DNA of 64,000 bases from Neoceratodus forsteri (GCA_016271365.2 CM028132.1:1182017001-1182081000), one strand, 5' to 3'; shown: positions 10,490 to 23,460, counted from the first letter of the stretch. Notes: generated by a model not told the origin, from the sequence alone. Program-made: numbers and translations.

Positions 10490-11020
10490 AATATGTATAC
10501 CCTGGAGCCGGCCCTGTGGCACTGAGGGCTGAGGCATCTGTCTTACCATGCACCATGCCGTCGACCCAGGTTCAGTAGCAAACTCAGGGTGCCGGGGATC
10601 AGCTGGGAAGGAGAGGACTGAGCGTCACACGCTGATGTCATTGCATGTCCGTGCTTCTGGGGACCAGCACCAGAACAAGGAAAAAGTCTGGCACCTGGAA
10701 AGATGACGACTGACCCAATGGTCGGCTCCCACACCCATCACCAGACCCTGCACAGTCATCCTTTCAATTCCTCCTCCTCACTCCGCCTACTGTCTGGATT
10801 TCAAGGAGCACCAAGGTAAAGTGGTGGTGGCCCCACCTCGGGGTAGAAGCCGTGGAGTCAGCAGGGTGAGAGTGTAGGAGGGGGCTCTGGAGGAGAGGTC
10901 TGACCTGGGAGGGTCTCAGGCAGGGCGGAAGAAAGCTGGCTGTGAAGCCACGTCTGAGGGAGATCCTAAGGGCCAGTCGATCGGAGGGAAAAAGAGCTGG
11001 AAAAAAATATGTATACACTG
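10490..11020 (+). mobile_element. Long tRNA-derived SINE, copy 3
   Basis: The body (about 10505-11005) interrupts the CR1-1 C-terminal region, between two copies of AATATGTATAC(C/A)CTG at 10490 and 11006. The head has GTGGCACTGAGGGCTGAGGC (A-box region) and CCAGGTTCAGTAGC (B-box region), like the copy at 5026. It ends in a run of A. The body differs considerably from copies 1 and 2 but shares length and G+C-rich composition. Confidence 0.75.
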
Positions 11021-11421
11021 AAAAAGGAGGGCACGGGGAGATATGATAGAAACCTTCAAGTATCTTAAGGGCATAAACAAGGTGCAAGTGGAAGACAACT
11101 TTCGATACAGGAGAGGTGCAAGAACAAGGGGGCACAATATGAGATTGGAGGGGGCAGTATAAGAGGTAATGTGAGGAAGTTCTTTTTCACAGAAATGGTG
11201 GGGGATGCATGGAATTGCCTGCTCCAGGAGGTGATCAGGAGTGAGCACAGTGGCGGGATTCAGACATGCATGGGATTGGCATAAGGGAACCCTGGATGTG
11301 GGACGGAGAAGCTAAAGCCAATGACCAAGTAGGGTCAGTGGCTGCTGGTACAGATAGGGTATACGGGCAGACTAGATGGGCCTAGCTATATTCATCGGCC
11401 ATCAGCTTCTATGTTTCTATG
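11017..11421 (+). pseudogene. CR1-1: C-terminus and 3' tail
   Basis: After the SINE the CR1 resumes with a frameshifted C-terminal domain (GRYDRNLQVS-like reading, then a segment ending VRKFFFTEMVGDAWN), the conserved post-RT region of CR1. The 3' UTR has the family's CAGACTAGATGGGCC and ends in the short repeat TTCTATGTTTCTATG instead of poly(A), as CR1 elements do. Confidence 0.85.
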
Positions 11422-11559
11422 CCATGTCCACATTTGCCCCTTCATCTGGGGGTAGCAAACTGACCTGTCCAAAACTGTAACCCTTTGGCTGCTGACAGAA
11501 TTAGAATGCGTAGTAATTCTGGACTGATACATCAGTCCATGGCACAGCAAGGGTTAAGA

Positions 11560-11884
11560 GCAACTTCTAGGGCCTCATACAGAAATTTTTCTCTGTCTCT
11601 TAGAACAGTCAAGTCATAAGAGATGTAAGTGGCCACAGCTTTGTTGCTTCCTCTTCTAAGCTTGTCCAATGTGCCTGGTATTGTGGATCATTCCACAGAC
11701 ACGCCCACAGGATTTGTGTCACTATCCAATATTCTTCCAAGGCTGGTATGGCCCACCCATCCCATTTTTGGGGGGGGACTAGGAATAAGTTGTTCCTGAC
11801 CCGTAGTCTAACATTAACCCAAATAAATAGTGGTCAAACAGGAATACAGCATGTTTGCCATTCATTTGCATCACCAGGTAAGAA
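11560..11884 (-). pseudogene. L1-A, piece 2: ORF2 segment after the RT
   Basis: The minus strand reads RLRVRNNLFLVPPQKWDGW and ALEEYWIVTQILWACL, resembling the 'gGLGLPDL..YY.A' region that follows the RT thumb in L1-like ORF2. It is bounded on the right by the start of CR1-2 and on the left by unassigned sequence (11422-11559). That sequence contains a perfect 20-bp palindrome, TGGACTGATACATCAGTCCA (11520-11539). Confidence 0.55.
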
Positions 11885-12710
11885 AAAAGGTTTGTCTCCC
11901 CATACGACGAACAGGGGTAATGCCAAACTTCACCCAACAACTAACACACCAAAATCTGGCCAATGGAGAATCATGTACACAAATGCTCACAGCCTGGGAA
12001 ATAAGATCCCAGACCTGCAGGCAATAATGTCAGAGGCTAAACTGGACATAGTAGCAATTAGTGAGATGTGGTTTACCAGTAACCACACTTGGGAGGCTTC
12101 AGTACCTGGCTATGTATTGTTCAGAAAAGACCGAGGTGCAAAAGAGGGGAGGTGGCCCTGTATTAATGAAAATATCAAAGCTACAGACATTCAGAATACA
12201 CATAAGGAGCCAGAAGAACTGTGGGTCACCCTGGAAACAGGAAATGGGACAGCCATAAGAACTGGGGTTGTCTACAGGCCCCCAGACCAGAGGGAGGACA
12301 TAGACACATTACTGTTAGAATATACAAAACATGACAGCTAAAGGGAGGTTCTGATAATGGGAGACTTCAACATGCCAGATACAGATTGGTCAATACCAGC
12401 AGGAACATCTGCCAGAACTAGACTCATAGTGGATTCCTGCGAGGAGGGCCTCAAACAACTGGTACAGCAATCCACAAGAGACAGGGCTATCCTAGATCTA
12501 GTACTGACTAACAAAGAAGGGATCACAGATCTCCAGGTAGAAGGTCACCTGGGGCCAGTGACCATCTCATGGTATGGTTCAATTTGGCTACTACATCTAA
12601 ATCATCCCATTCCAAGGCAAAAATATGGGACTTCAGAGGAGCTGACTTTGATAAGATGGCCAACAGAGTTAAGCTTAGCCCCTGGCAAAAAGAAACACAG
12701 GTGAGGGGGT
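11885..12710 (+). pseudogene. CR1-2: endonuclease domain of CR1 ORF2
   Basis: The frame begins near 11885 without a clear ORF1. It shows the complete APE-type endonuclease: RIMYTNAHSLGNKI (N-terminal asparagine block), LDIVAISEMWF (catalytic glutamate), LWVTLETGNGTAIRTGVVYR, MGDFNMPDTDWS, and a histidine block near 12555-12570 that is frameshifted (read as GPVTI rather than GxSDH). One internal stop lies at about 12341. It inserted into L1-A between pieces 1 and 2, so it is younger than that L1. Confidence 0.9.
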
Positions 12711-14823
12711 ACAGGCAAAGTGGGCAAGAATATGATGCAATACTTGAAGCAACATCCCATTGTGTTAGACAGAAAAGGAAGTGCAAAAGAAGAAGGAAAC
12801 CACTTTGGTTCTCGAATACAGTAGCAGAAAAGGTCAGAGCCAAAAGGCTGGCCTTCAGGAAATATAAGGGAACACAGCGGGATGAAGATAGGGAGGCATA
12901 CCAAACTGCCCTAAGGGAAGCAGGTAAGGCAGTAAGACAGGCAAAGTCCCAAACTGAGGAAACACTAGCACGACCAGTAAAAGAAGGTGACAAGACTGTC
13001 TATAGATACATTAGTGAAAGGAGAAAGTCCAGAGGGGGTATTGCTAAGCTTAATGGAGAAAATGGAGCATGTGAGGAGGAGGACCCTGTAAAGGCATCTA
13101 TCCTAAATAGATACTTTTGCTCAGTGTTTACTGAAGAGAAGGTAGGGCAGGGCCCACAGCTCAGCATCGTGGACACAGTGGGGAGGGAGGTGAGCACTAC
13201 TCCCTTCACAAAAGAAAGGGTCCTACAAGAGCTTGCTAAGCTCAGGGTGGATAAGGCAATGGGACCTGATGGCATACATCCCAGGGTACTTAAGGAGCTA
13301 AAGGAGGAACTAGCAGAGCCATTAGCAGAATTGTTTAGTGAGTCTCTGAGCACAGAAGAGGTCCCAGAAGACTGGAGAAGGGCTCATGTGATCCCGCTCC
13401 ACAAGAGTGGTAGCAGGAGGAGGCGGAGAACTACAGACCGTCAGTCTTACCTCAGTAGTGGGCAAGATTATGGAGGCACTCCTTAAGGAAAGGATAGTGC
13501 AACACCTGGAATCCATAGGGGCACAGGATCCAAGACAGCATGGGTTTACAAGCGGAAGGTCCTGTCAAACTAATCTCATAGATTTCTTGACTGAGTAACC
13601 AGAGTGGTGGGACCAAGGGGAGCAGTTGATGTCGCCTACCTTGACTTCAGCAAAGCTTTTGACACTGTTCCACATAGAAGATTGATAAATAAGCTGGGTA
13701 GGCTCGGGGTGGGTCAGAAGTTGGTCAACTGGGTGGCAAACTGGTTGATGGGCAGAAAACAGAGAGTGGTGGTAAATGGTATACAGTCAGAAGAGATGCA
13801 AGTCACAAGTGGGGTACCTCAGGATCAGTCCTGGGCCAGTCCTCTTCAACATCTTCATTAGTGACCTTGCAGATGGACTAGAGGGTAGCTTGTCTGTTTG
13901 CAGATGACACCAAGATCTGCAACAGAGTAGATGATCCAGATGGGGTGGGCAGAATGAGAAGAGATCTGGATAAACTAGCAGAATGGTCAGAAGAGTGGCA
14001 ACTGGGATTTAATGCAAGAAGTGCAAAATCATGCACATAGGGAAGAGAAACCTGAAGCCACCTATAGGCTGGGAGGAGTTGCTGCAGTCACAAAGGAAGA
14101 AAGAGACTTGGGCATCATCATCACTGATGACCTAAAATCATCCAAGCAGACCTCTAAAGCAGTAGGTAAGGCTAGGGGATGTTAGTGTGTATAAGTAGGG
14201 GTATCTGAAATCGTAAGAGGAGGTAATAATCCCTCTAGACAAGACACTGTTAGGCCCCATCTGGAGTATCATGTGCAGTATTGGAGGCCAAACCTTCACA
14301 AGGACATTAACCAAATTGAGGCAGTCCAGAGAAGGGCAACTAAAATGGTGCAGGGACTGCATCAGAAGACATATGAGGACAGATTAACGGAGCTCAATAT
14401 GTATACCCTTGAGCAAAGGAGGGAGAGAGGTGATATGATCGAGGCATTCAAACACCTTAAGGGCATAAACAAGGTGAAAGAGTCTAAGATGTTTAAATAT
14501 AAGAAAAATAGCAGGACAAGAGGACACAGCATGAGATTAGAGGGAGGCCGATTAAGGGGGAATGTGAGGAAATTATTTTTCACAGAAAGGGTGGTGGATG
14601 CATGGAATGGCTTACCACAAGAAGTGGTGGCTATGAATACAGTGCAGGGCTTCAAACAGGCATGGGATAGGCATAAGGGAGCAATACAAATGACTATGAA
14701 TAGATGTGCCATCGGCCTTTGCTCTGTCAGTGGCCTATTTATAAGGTAGAAAAAGAAATGGGCAGACTGGATGGGCCTTGCGGTCCTTATCTGCCGTCAA
14801 CTTCTATGTTTCTATGTTCTATG
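12710..14823 (+). pseudogene. CR1-2: reverse transcriptase, C-terminus and tail
   Basis: A connector with KRKCKRRRKPLWFSNTV leads to RT. Motifs: KAMGPDGIHPRVLKELKEE (about 13250-13310), VSLTSVVGKIMEALLKERI, AYLDFSKAFDTVPHRRLIN (13633-13690), TSGVPQ and CLFADDTKICNRVD with the catalytic FADD intact (about 13895-13930). The C-terminal domain is long and open at 14273-14749 ([47 protein letters not shown]). The 3' end reads CTGCCGTCAACTTCTATGTTTCTATG. Frameshifts at about 13600, 13830 and 14020 break the frame. It is the least decayed CR1 RT in the window. Confidence 0.92.
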
Positions 14824-14825
14824 TA

Positions 14826-15912
14826 AATATCTGCTTCTGCATTTCTCCCAGTCTATTTTTAGTTAAATAGGGGCATACTGGAAAACATATAGGTTTCTGG
14901 CTAATACAGTCGTTATTATTATTGCTTGTATTCTAGCATATAGTGGCAGGGTAAAAGGGATCATCTTTTAATATTGTCCCTTAGGTGGTGCAGCAGGGAG
15001 ATGTAATTATCCTGATATAAATGAGAGGTCATCTTGCTGAGTATGATGCTGGGGTATTTCAGCCTAGGTAAAGCCCATTTAATGGGAACATGGGTTTGTA
15101 ATTCTCTGCATGTAGAGTAGTTTAGCATGAGGACCTCCTACTGGAATTAAGTTTGTAACCCGCCAAGACAGAAAACTCCTCTACCAGGGTCATAATGTAG
15201 AGCAAGGACATTTTGGATTTGTGAGGCGACTGAGTACATCATCCATGTATAACGTGATTTTATGTTCCCATCTACCCAGCGTGACTCCCTGTATGCCTTG
15301 GTCCAGATGAATTCGATGAGCCAGTGGTTCAGTACAGAGGGCGAATAACACAGGGAATAGGGGACACCCCTATCTGGTGCCTCAACCCAGGGTAAAGCTC
15401 TGTGACATGTAATCGCTGTCTGTAACAAATGCCTGAGGTTCCCTGTAAAGGATCTGTACTGTATGTATTCTAGAAATTGTGATGAGAAGCCAAACCCAGC
15501 AGGGACCATGTAAATGTAGAACCAGTTGACCTGATCAAATGCCTTTGCAGTGTCCATTACTCATCATTAGGGCTGGTAGTTGGCATTGTTCAGGTGGTCT
15601 GTACCATGCAGCGTTTTCTTCAATTATCTGCAGGCTGGCGAGCCATTACAAAGCTTGTCTGGTCCACATTGACGAGCTGTGGTAAAATGCCCTCTAGCCA
15701 TCTAGTCAATATGGCTGCCAGGAATTTACAATTAACATTTAAGATGGAGATAGGTTGAAAGGAAGGGTAGGGTCCCTGCCAGGTTTGGGGATCACTGATA
15801 TCATGGCCTGGTTCCAGGTGGGTGGGAGACATCCTCCCTCCTCTAGTGCCGCTTTATAGGCTGCCTTCAGCAATGGCACTGTGTACTCCTGAAATAAGTT
15901 ACGGCCTACCAC
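14826..15912 (-). pseudogene. L1-A, piece 1: L1/Tx1-like reverse transcriptase
   Basis: The minus strand reads from 15912 downward: NLFQEYTVPLLKAAYKAALE, TWNQAMISVIPKPG, FQPISILNVNCKFLAAILT, LPQLVNVDQTSF, DTAKAFDQVNWFYIYMVPAG and DNIKRWSLLPCHYML. These are the ordered motifs of an L1-clade RT (template-grip block, 'YRPISLLN', 'HxDQxGF', catalytic motif A 'D..KAFD'). The element is cut at 15912, so endonuclease and ORF1 are absent. CR1-2 interrupts it on the left. Confidence 0.85.
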
Positions 15913-18326
15913 AGCTTGTCATGGGGAAACAGTAAGTGCAAGCAAATTCTGTTTTTTGGACTAACAATGGTGGCTTCGTTTACTCCTGGAGCTATTGTGA
16001 AGACAGTGAAGAGTGTGATGAAGAAGAGGGAGAGAGGCGTATCCATCAGACTGCAGAATTAAAATCAGGAGCATTCCGGCCATTAAACATGGAAGCCGCA
16101 CGGTGGAAGGTAAGTAGTTTTCCACAAAGGGGCTCAAGTAGTGTGGTCAATGCAGGGACAGTTGCTGTGCAGAGACATTTATAGCCATGCTATAGTAGGC
16201 CACACCTCCAGGAGTGTGATTCAAGTGCCAAGCCTGGAAACTGTACAATACATGGAGTGGCTTACAGCAAGAATGTACCATCCTATTACCCCTAGACATG
16301 GGAGTTGTCCCTGGAGTTATTGTCTGCCCAGCCTCTCACCGAAGGGACTTTGTGTAGGAGCAACCTGAAGTGGGGGATGTGTTGCAATTATATCAGCTTT
16401 CTGCACTGGTACCAAAGGGTGGGTAGCTGTAAAGTTACAGCACTAGGCCCCTTCAGAAGATGCGTGCAGTTCTGCAGAACTGTATGTTATGGGTAAGGGG
16501 ATTAGTCCTTGTAGAAAGAATGTTCTAGTCCAGGACCCTTAAGTGTGTGTGCCCCCAGAGCAAAATATCCCATACAAAGAACTGCCTAGCTGTACAATGG
16601 GCAAAGAGCTATAGTGCAAAGGGGTTCCTATTATGTAGGACCATACAGAAAGGCCCACTAAGTTTATATTTATATCTGTGAGCATTCCCATTCCCCCAGG
16701 GGACAATGTTTGGTGGTTTGTGTAGAGTTGAATAAATTAAGTTTGTGCTCAACTCTACTTTCCCTGAGTGAACAGTGGCCTCACTGTGTGAAATATGTTA
16801 CTCTAGTTAGTAGTAGTAGCTCTTAAGGGACCCCATAGTTGCTGCAGTGTCCAGACACAAATAAAAACCCTGGACAAGTCCCTAAATGGAGGGGTGGGGC
16901 CTGTTGTACCCGGTGTCTGGGGAACTGATTACATCCTTTTCAGTGGTGGAGGCTAGAACAACCCAATAGTATGCAGGAGAGACGAACTGTACACAGAATA
17001 AATCATTTGGGAGGCATCTCTTAAATCCTACATTCTGATTGTCTGGTGAACGTTGAGTGATTTATAAGCAAAACACTGATAATGGTCTTCAGAACTTTGC
17101 ATACATGTGGTTGTCATATATTCAGAGATTGTGAGGTTACATGATTGATTCCCGTTTATGTAATATGTCAGCATAAAGCCTGTTCCTCAATAAATCAGTA
17201 TTTAACAGTAGGAAATTGCTAGACTAGCTAAATATAGTAACAAATTACAATAAAAATGATTACGTAGTGTTTCAGAAAGTTATATTTATATTGTGTACTT
17301 TTGGCCTTGGAATGTCTTCCTCTTATATAACTAACAGGCTTCAAGGCTAGTGTGTGTGTGTGTATGTATGTTATAGACTTATAGATAGATACATAGATTA
17401 GATTCATTGCAAAAATCTACATTACTGCACACATAAGGGTTGAAGAACGCAAAGTGGACAAAGTAAGGAAATGAAAAACATTAGGGATTGGAGTCTTGGT
17501 GAATCCCGGGAGTGATGTTCCTTGCAATTGTCAACCCTAATGCCCAACCCCTCACCACAAGGAAATGAACATGATCTCTTGCGTCATGCAGGGCAATGAC
17601 TGAAGAAAGCTATGACTGATTCTTTTGATTGGTATATATTCTTTGCAGGTAGAGAAGTGTATCTCGCCACATGTAACCAACAGGATCAGTCACAACTAAT
17701 GTTTTTCATTTTCTTAATTACTCAGCTTTGCATTCTGCAACCCTAATGTGTACATTTACATATTTTGTTTTGCAGTGAATTTCCTTTCTTTTTGTGATAG
17801 TGAAATCATATTCTTATTCACACAGATCCCGATGCACCAATGAAAGAATCCGTCGGCTAGTGCCAAGGAAAGAGTCCGTGCAACTACAGATGCATAGAAT
17901 CTGTGGGGCTATCTGCGGAGCTGTGGAACCACAGGACCCTCTGAGTAGTATGCCAAAAGAAGAGTTCTTCTCACTATATGGTTACTTGTTGCCCTTGTGG
18001 TCAACACTGCACTGCCTCTCTCCAGGCTAGGAGTGGTGCCGCATGGCCCTGTGCCAAGGGAGAGTTTGTCTGTCTGTGGTACAGCTGCAGATGCAAACAC
18101 ACAGGGCCCCAGGACAGGAATCCATGGAGCTGTCTGTGGGTCTGTGTAAGCACTCTCTGGGCCCTGAGCTTCCATGCAACTAAAGATGCTGACGGGGGCA
18201 TCCAGGCACTGCTGCAAGGGAAGAATTCATCTGACTGCAGAAGTGCTTCCATGCAGTTATGGATGGAGGTGCACAGGGCCCTATGGGCTCTGTTAATAAT
18301 CCTCTTCACCATATGGCTTCCTGTCT
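15913..18326. other. No recognisable gene; possible decayed LTR-like sequence
   Basis: Short open frames only. An acidic reading at 15980-16110 (EDSEECDEEEGE) ends at a donor-like GGTAAGTAG, but nothing else supports an exon. AATAAA-type signals at about 16729 and 16859 and a G-rich block near 16940-16965 (AGTGGTGGAGGCTAGAAC) could be an LTR and primer-site remnant, but no paired LTR was found. At 17800-18290 there are loosely repeated motifs (CACAGGGCCC, GAGTTTGTCTGT, CTGTGGGGCTATCTG) without a clear unit. Confidence 0.3.
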
Positions 18327-18520
18327 TTTTTATCCCCCACTAACATACTTTTGAGTAACAGTATTTTCACTTTCATGTTTCAGTACTGCATTATGAAAGC
18401 AATTCTTAAGAAAGTGATTCTCACGAACGTGAACATTTTTTTTTGTGAAAACATTTGAAAGTGAAAATTTTGATAGTGAAAAATAATGTTACTAAAACGT
18501 ATGTTAGTTGGGGGATAAAA
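18327..18520. mobile_element. 194-bp MITE-like hairpin element
   Basis: Ends 18327-18362 (TTTTATCCCCCACTAACATA...) and 18484-18520 are inverted repeats with only a few differences. The interior is also partly self-complementary around GAACGTGAAC. Size, AT-rich body and terminal inverted repeats fit a non-autonomous DNA transposon. No clear target duplication was seen, so the superfamily cannot be named. Confidence 0.6.
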
Positions 18521-19285
18521 TAACCATAGAGTGAAGAGGTTGCTTCCCTAGGTACTAGGTGACAATATTAGAAGTGGAGCACTCACCACCTCTTTTTGTA
18601 AAGGACACCAAGCAACATTCAAGATTTAACAGGCATTTTTATTGCAAACCGGTGCTCACAAGCCTGCCTGTCGCGTTTTGGATCGAAAGATTCTTTATCA
18701 AAGGCCTTTGATAAAGGATCTTTCTTTTTGAAATCTTCTTTTTATTATTCACATTTTAACCTATATACATACAGGTCATCAGCTTTGGTTTTACATAATA
18801 CATTTCATTTACATTTGGTCATCTGGTACAAGCAGTTTTGAGGTACTTCCATTCATCACATCATCAGTCATCACAGTTATTCCAGCGGGTTCGCTGCCTC
18901 AATATGGGATACAGCGTAATTTTAACTTACATAGAATAATGAGGTGGTCAATAGGACGTTGAATAGGTAACTTTGGATCCTTTACCCATCTTAATTAATT
19001 CATGCAGAACCCTATTCCCAAATTACTTGTCATAAGGGCTCCAGCCCCATGGAAGAGGAGGGGGGGGGCAGGGGACACCAGAACCCAGGACCCATAGTAG
19101 AAGGGCATAGCCCTTGGATTCAGGGCAACCAGAGCATCTCTGGAGCCATATTCCTAGGGCACAAAAGTGGGGTCTTTTAACATATAATATAGTTGCCATC
19201 GTGTCCATCTCACAGAAAAAAGTTCCCCATGTTTGTTTAAATTATGTGTCATTTTTTCCAGGTTATAAATCTGCCTAGTAATGTC

Positions 19286-22200
19286 CTACCACTCCCGGAT
19301 GGACGGGACTACTGTTGACAGCCAGTGCTTGGTAATTGCCTTTTTAGCTGCTGTGAGGAGTAGTGAAAGGAGGTACCTGGTATTTGGTCCCCGATAAGGT
19401 TTAGGTATCACGAGAAACATATACATTTCCAGTATCAGCTGGAATTTTGGGTCAATAAGCTCCTGTAGCTGCATCTCAAGCTGTTGCAAGTAGCCAGAGA
19501 GGGCTGGACAAGCCCACATAATATGGGTTAAATTGGCTTCCTGGTCTCCACATCCTCTCCAGCAGTCCGCTGTCTTACTCCGTACATAGTGTTTAGTAAT
19601 CGAGGGGGTTCTAAAATATCGAATTAATACCTTCCAAGCATATTCTCGCCAATGGTGCGAGCACGTGACTCTGGAAGCCTGGCCACAGGCTATTTTCCAG
19701 TCTGCAGTGGTAAGCTGATAGCCAGATTCTTTGTACCATTGTGCGCGAATATTTTCGGTAAGGGCATCCCCTTGTGTGTTAAGGGACTGATGGTAGAGGG
19801 AGACCAGATGTTCCTGCTGTCCTGAACTATTAAAAAAGATTTGACGTTGTATTAGTGCTGGGTATGTTTCAGGATTTTGTAAGGGAAGCGGCAGGTCTTC
19901 TACATAATGTTGAAGCTGTAAGTATCTGTAGAAGTCTTTGTGAGGCAAATGAAATTTTGTCTGGATTTCTGCGTAGGTCCATAGTCTCCCCTGTGTCATT
20001 ATCTGTGGCAGAAATCTTAACCCGTGAGTTTCCCATACGTCAAACCCTGAGTCCAAGGAGTTGGGGGGAAAATCCGAGAGCGTCTGGATTGGGGATGTTA
20101 GCGGTAAATAGGGTGTTAGACCGGAAGATTTTCTTAAAGAGTTCCAATTTCGGAATTGGGCTGTCAACCAGGGATTAATAGTTAGGTGAGTCGAATCTCC
20201 TGGCGCTTGTCGATACAGTGTTGGAAAGTATTTTGCATCCCGATGAGCACCTTCTCCATTTCCATCCAGTGTGGGAGTGCCTTCTTATTTTGTCTAGCCA
20301 TAACGTTGGCCATGGTTACCATGTTGATAGTATTTTAAGTCCGAAGTCCGAGTCCTCCATCTGTCCGTCGAGGATAGCACCCCAAGGTTTACTCGGCTCT
20401 CGTCCATATACAAAGTTCCGTATATGAGTGGTTAATTTCTTTGAAGATTTTAAGGGAACTGACAGTGGGATATTTTGAAAAAGGTATAGCGCTCTAGGGA
20501 GGTTATCATCCTAATGAGCTCAATTAAGTCGTGAGAGGCTTAATGGTATGACAGACCACGTCCGAAGGTCCTGTTTTAATTGTGCAATAAATGGAGTAGT
20601 TATACTTGTAATAGTCTGATTTCTCCCGGTATATAAATTCCCAAGTATTTTAGTTTGCCAAATTCCATCTGCCGGGAAGGCTGTCTATAGTCTTCTGTGT
20701 GGGGAGTAATTAAATGTGAGTATTTCGGTCTTAGTTAGGTTAAGTCTATAACCCGACACTATACTGTAAAGTCTAGGATTGACATAACATTGGTATAGAT
20801 TGTTCTGGATTTTGAAGATATAGGAGTATGTCTTCTCGTACAAAGCAATTCTGTGTTCTGTGTCTCCAAAGCAGACTCCTGTAGCTGTGGTGAGTCTCGG
20901 TTGTTGCACCAGGGTTCTATAACTGCTGCAAATAGTAACGGGGACAGTGGGCAACCTTGTCGGGTGCCTCTCCAGAGTTGAAAGTATTCAGAATGGTGCC
21001 CATTCACTCTCACGCAGGCTCGGGGGGTGGAGTATATATTTTGCAACACTTGAATAAAGGTATGGGGGAAGCCAAACTTGCTCAGAGTCGAATACAAGAA
21101 GGGCCAGGCCACTCTATCAAAAGCCTTCTCGGCATCAAGACTAATCAGTACTGCCGGTGTCTCCGTTTGGGCCATTTGATTCACGAGGTAAAGAGTCGTT
21201 TAATGTTATCAGTGGTAATCCGAGCCTGACAGAACCTGTTTGGTCTTTATGTATTAAAACAGGCAGGATTTGGTCAATGCGCTTGGCCAGTATAGTCATG
21301 AACAGTTTGTAATCTTGGTTTAGTACTGAAATTGGTGGGTATGATCGCATTCCTGGGGTTCTTTCCTGGCTTGGGGATCACAGAGATAGTTGCATAGGAC
21401 CAAGAGTCCGGGAAGATTACCCTCTAATAGAGAGTTAAAACACTAAGAGTGTAGGAAGGACCTGCGTTTTGTAATTTTGTAGAACTCACCCCATACCCAT
21501 CGGGTCCAGACTTTCTGAGATTTGGAATTAGTTATGGCATGGGCAATTTCAGCTGCCGTTATGGGTCTAATGAGAGAGTCTCTACTTTCATCCGTAAAGT
21601 CGGTAGGGTGAGCTTCTCAATGTCGATGTTAAATTATCTAAAGAGGATTGGATTCTGGAGTATATAAATTCTTATAATATGCCAGAAAGGCTCCAGCAAT
21701 GTCATGTGTTTTAGAAAGCGGTTGGCCTTTCATTGGGTGACGTATAGTTACTATTGTTGCACCCTTCTTCTGTCTGCGAGCCTGGTATGCTAGCATTCGT
21801 GTGGCTCGTGGCCTACTTCGTAAAATCTCTGTTTCAAAAATGCTAATGCTATTTCGGTCTGTTGTAGCGCGAGATTATCTAGTGCTTGTTTGGTTTGTTG
21901 TATCTGAGAAAGGAGAGCTTTGTCGCCCCGTTGGTGCGCCTGTTGTAGAAAATGGAGAGTTTCTTCAAGATTAGTCCTATACTCATCACGTTGTCTCTTC
22001 TTTTGCTGCATATTTAATTATATGTCCTCTCAGGACTGCTTTAATTGTGTCCCAATGGACCGAAGGGAAGTGTCAGCAGCGGGTTATCAGCGCAATCTCA
22101 GTTATCTTATCCGATATGAATTCCTGAATTCTTTGGACCGTAAATAATATGGTTTAGTCTCCATTTGAGTAGCTCTGGGTTGGAGGCCCAGTTCCCATTA

Positions 22201-22870
22201 ATGTAATCACGGGTGCATGGTCCGGGCGGAAATATCTCCCAGTTACGCATCATTTGCTTTATGCAGCTTTTCAACTTGTGTGTAAGCATAGTCTATACGG
22301 AGTATGTATTATGTACGGGGAGTAGTAAGAATAGTTTCTCGACCTGGTGTAGTTTCGCCAAATGTCGCACCATCCGATCTCAAAGCGAACTTATTAAAAA
22401 CTTTTGAGTTGTTGTGAGTTTCTTCGGTCTCGCTTTAGAGGAGTCTAGGCTTCGGTCAGCAGTTAAATTAAAGTCTCCAGCCATCAACAGAGTGCCTCTG
22501 GTAAACTTCACCACCCTATCCATGAGGGGCCTTAGCTGTGAAACCGTAATGCCAGGTGGGAAGTATACGTTAGCAAGAGTGACTTCTTCATTATTAAGCC
22601 TTCCCCGGGTCAGGACCATTCGTCCCTCCGGATCCGACCAAGTTAATTCTGGACGGTAAGGTGTATATGGTGAGATAATTATGGCAACCCCTCTGCTTCT
22701 GCCACCCTTATAGGATGCATAGAATGCCTGCCCTTTACTCAATTTAGCCAACTTAGCATGTTCTACTGAATTCATATGGGTTTCCTGGAGGTAAATAATT
22801 TACTTTAGTTCTGCGAGGTATGCAACGTCTTTGACCTTTTAATAGGAGAGGCCAGGCCGTTTACATTTAG
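19286..22870 (-). pseudogene. L1-B ORF2: endonuclease, RT and C-terminal domain
   Basis: From high to low coordinates: the APE endonuclease at 22380-22775 (GVAIIISPYTPYRPEL, LANVYFPPGITVSQLRPLM, MAGDFNLTADRSLD); RT at about 20750-21350 (PPISVLNQDYKLFMTILAKR, DQTGSVRLG, LISLDAEKAFDRVAWPFLY, GTRQGCPLSPLLFAAVIEP, SGYRLNLTKTEIL); and an 882-base open C-terminal frame at 19286-20167. That frame has a C-x3-C-x8-H-x4-C knuckle (CWRGCGDQEANLTHIMWAC). Frameshifts interrupt the endonuclease-RT junction (21350-22380), and the YADD block near 20830 is degraded. The clade is L1-like, close to Tx1-type by motif memory; a tree would decide. Confidence 0.88.
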
Positions 22871-23460
22871 AAAAGCAATTTTAGTTTTAGGATGTTCATC
22901 TCATCTGATAGATGGGTCGCTGGCATCCTGGGTCCCCCGCCACCCCATGGGGTATTTGTATTTTTTGCTGTAATGACCAGAAAAAATTCGATGACCTATT
23001 CACAATACAATCAACAATAACAGTATAACCATTTACATACACATACACATACAACATAACACTAGTAAAGAACTGTTTGGCCAACATAGCCGTTAAAACA
23101 ACGTTTGGTACTTCCACAGATCTGGGCAAGCCCTGATCATTGATAGGATCCATAAGTCCTACCTGTGCGGTCCTTTTTTTTCATTTTAAAGACCTTAGGT
23201 GCCAAGGTGCCTAGAGGAAAAGGGGGTAGTGGAGATTGGTGACTATTACCACGAGGCGTTGCCTCCCCTGAAGCCAATAATGTAGAAGGGGCAGACACCT
23301 TATAGCAGTGTGTCTAGGCCATCTAGCAGCTCGCATGGGTTCTGGCCCACCTCTGTAGAGCGCTTATGTGGGGTAGCCCAAAAGGTGCCGCTGGGGCACG
23401 TGCTCCAGCTTCAGCCATTTAATGTGAGGCTTCCGGGGCATGGATACAATCAGACAGGAC

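Noticed and set aside
12523..12993. 156-codon minus-strand open frame
   Set aside because: Antisense shadow of the CR1-2 endonuclease-RT linker.
15936..16184. Acidic frame ending near a splice-donor-like site, as a host exon
   Set aside because: No acceptor, no family resemblance, and the acidic stretch is short and GA-rich.
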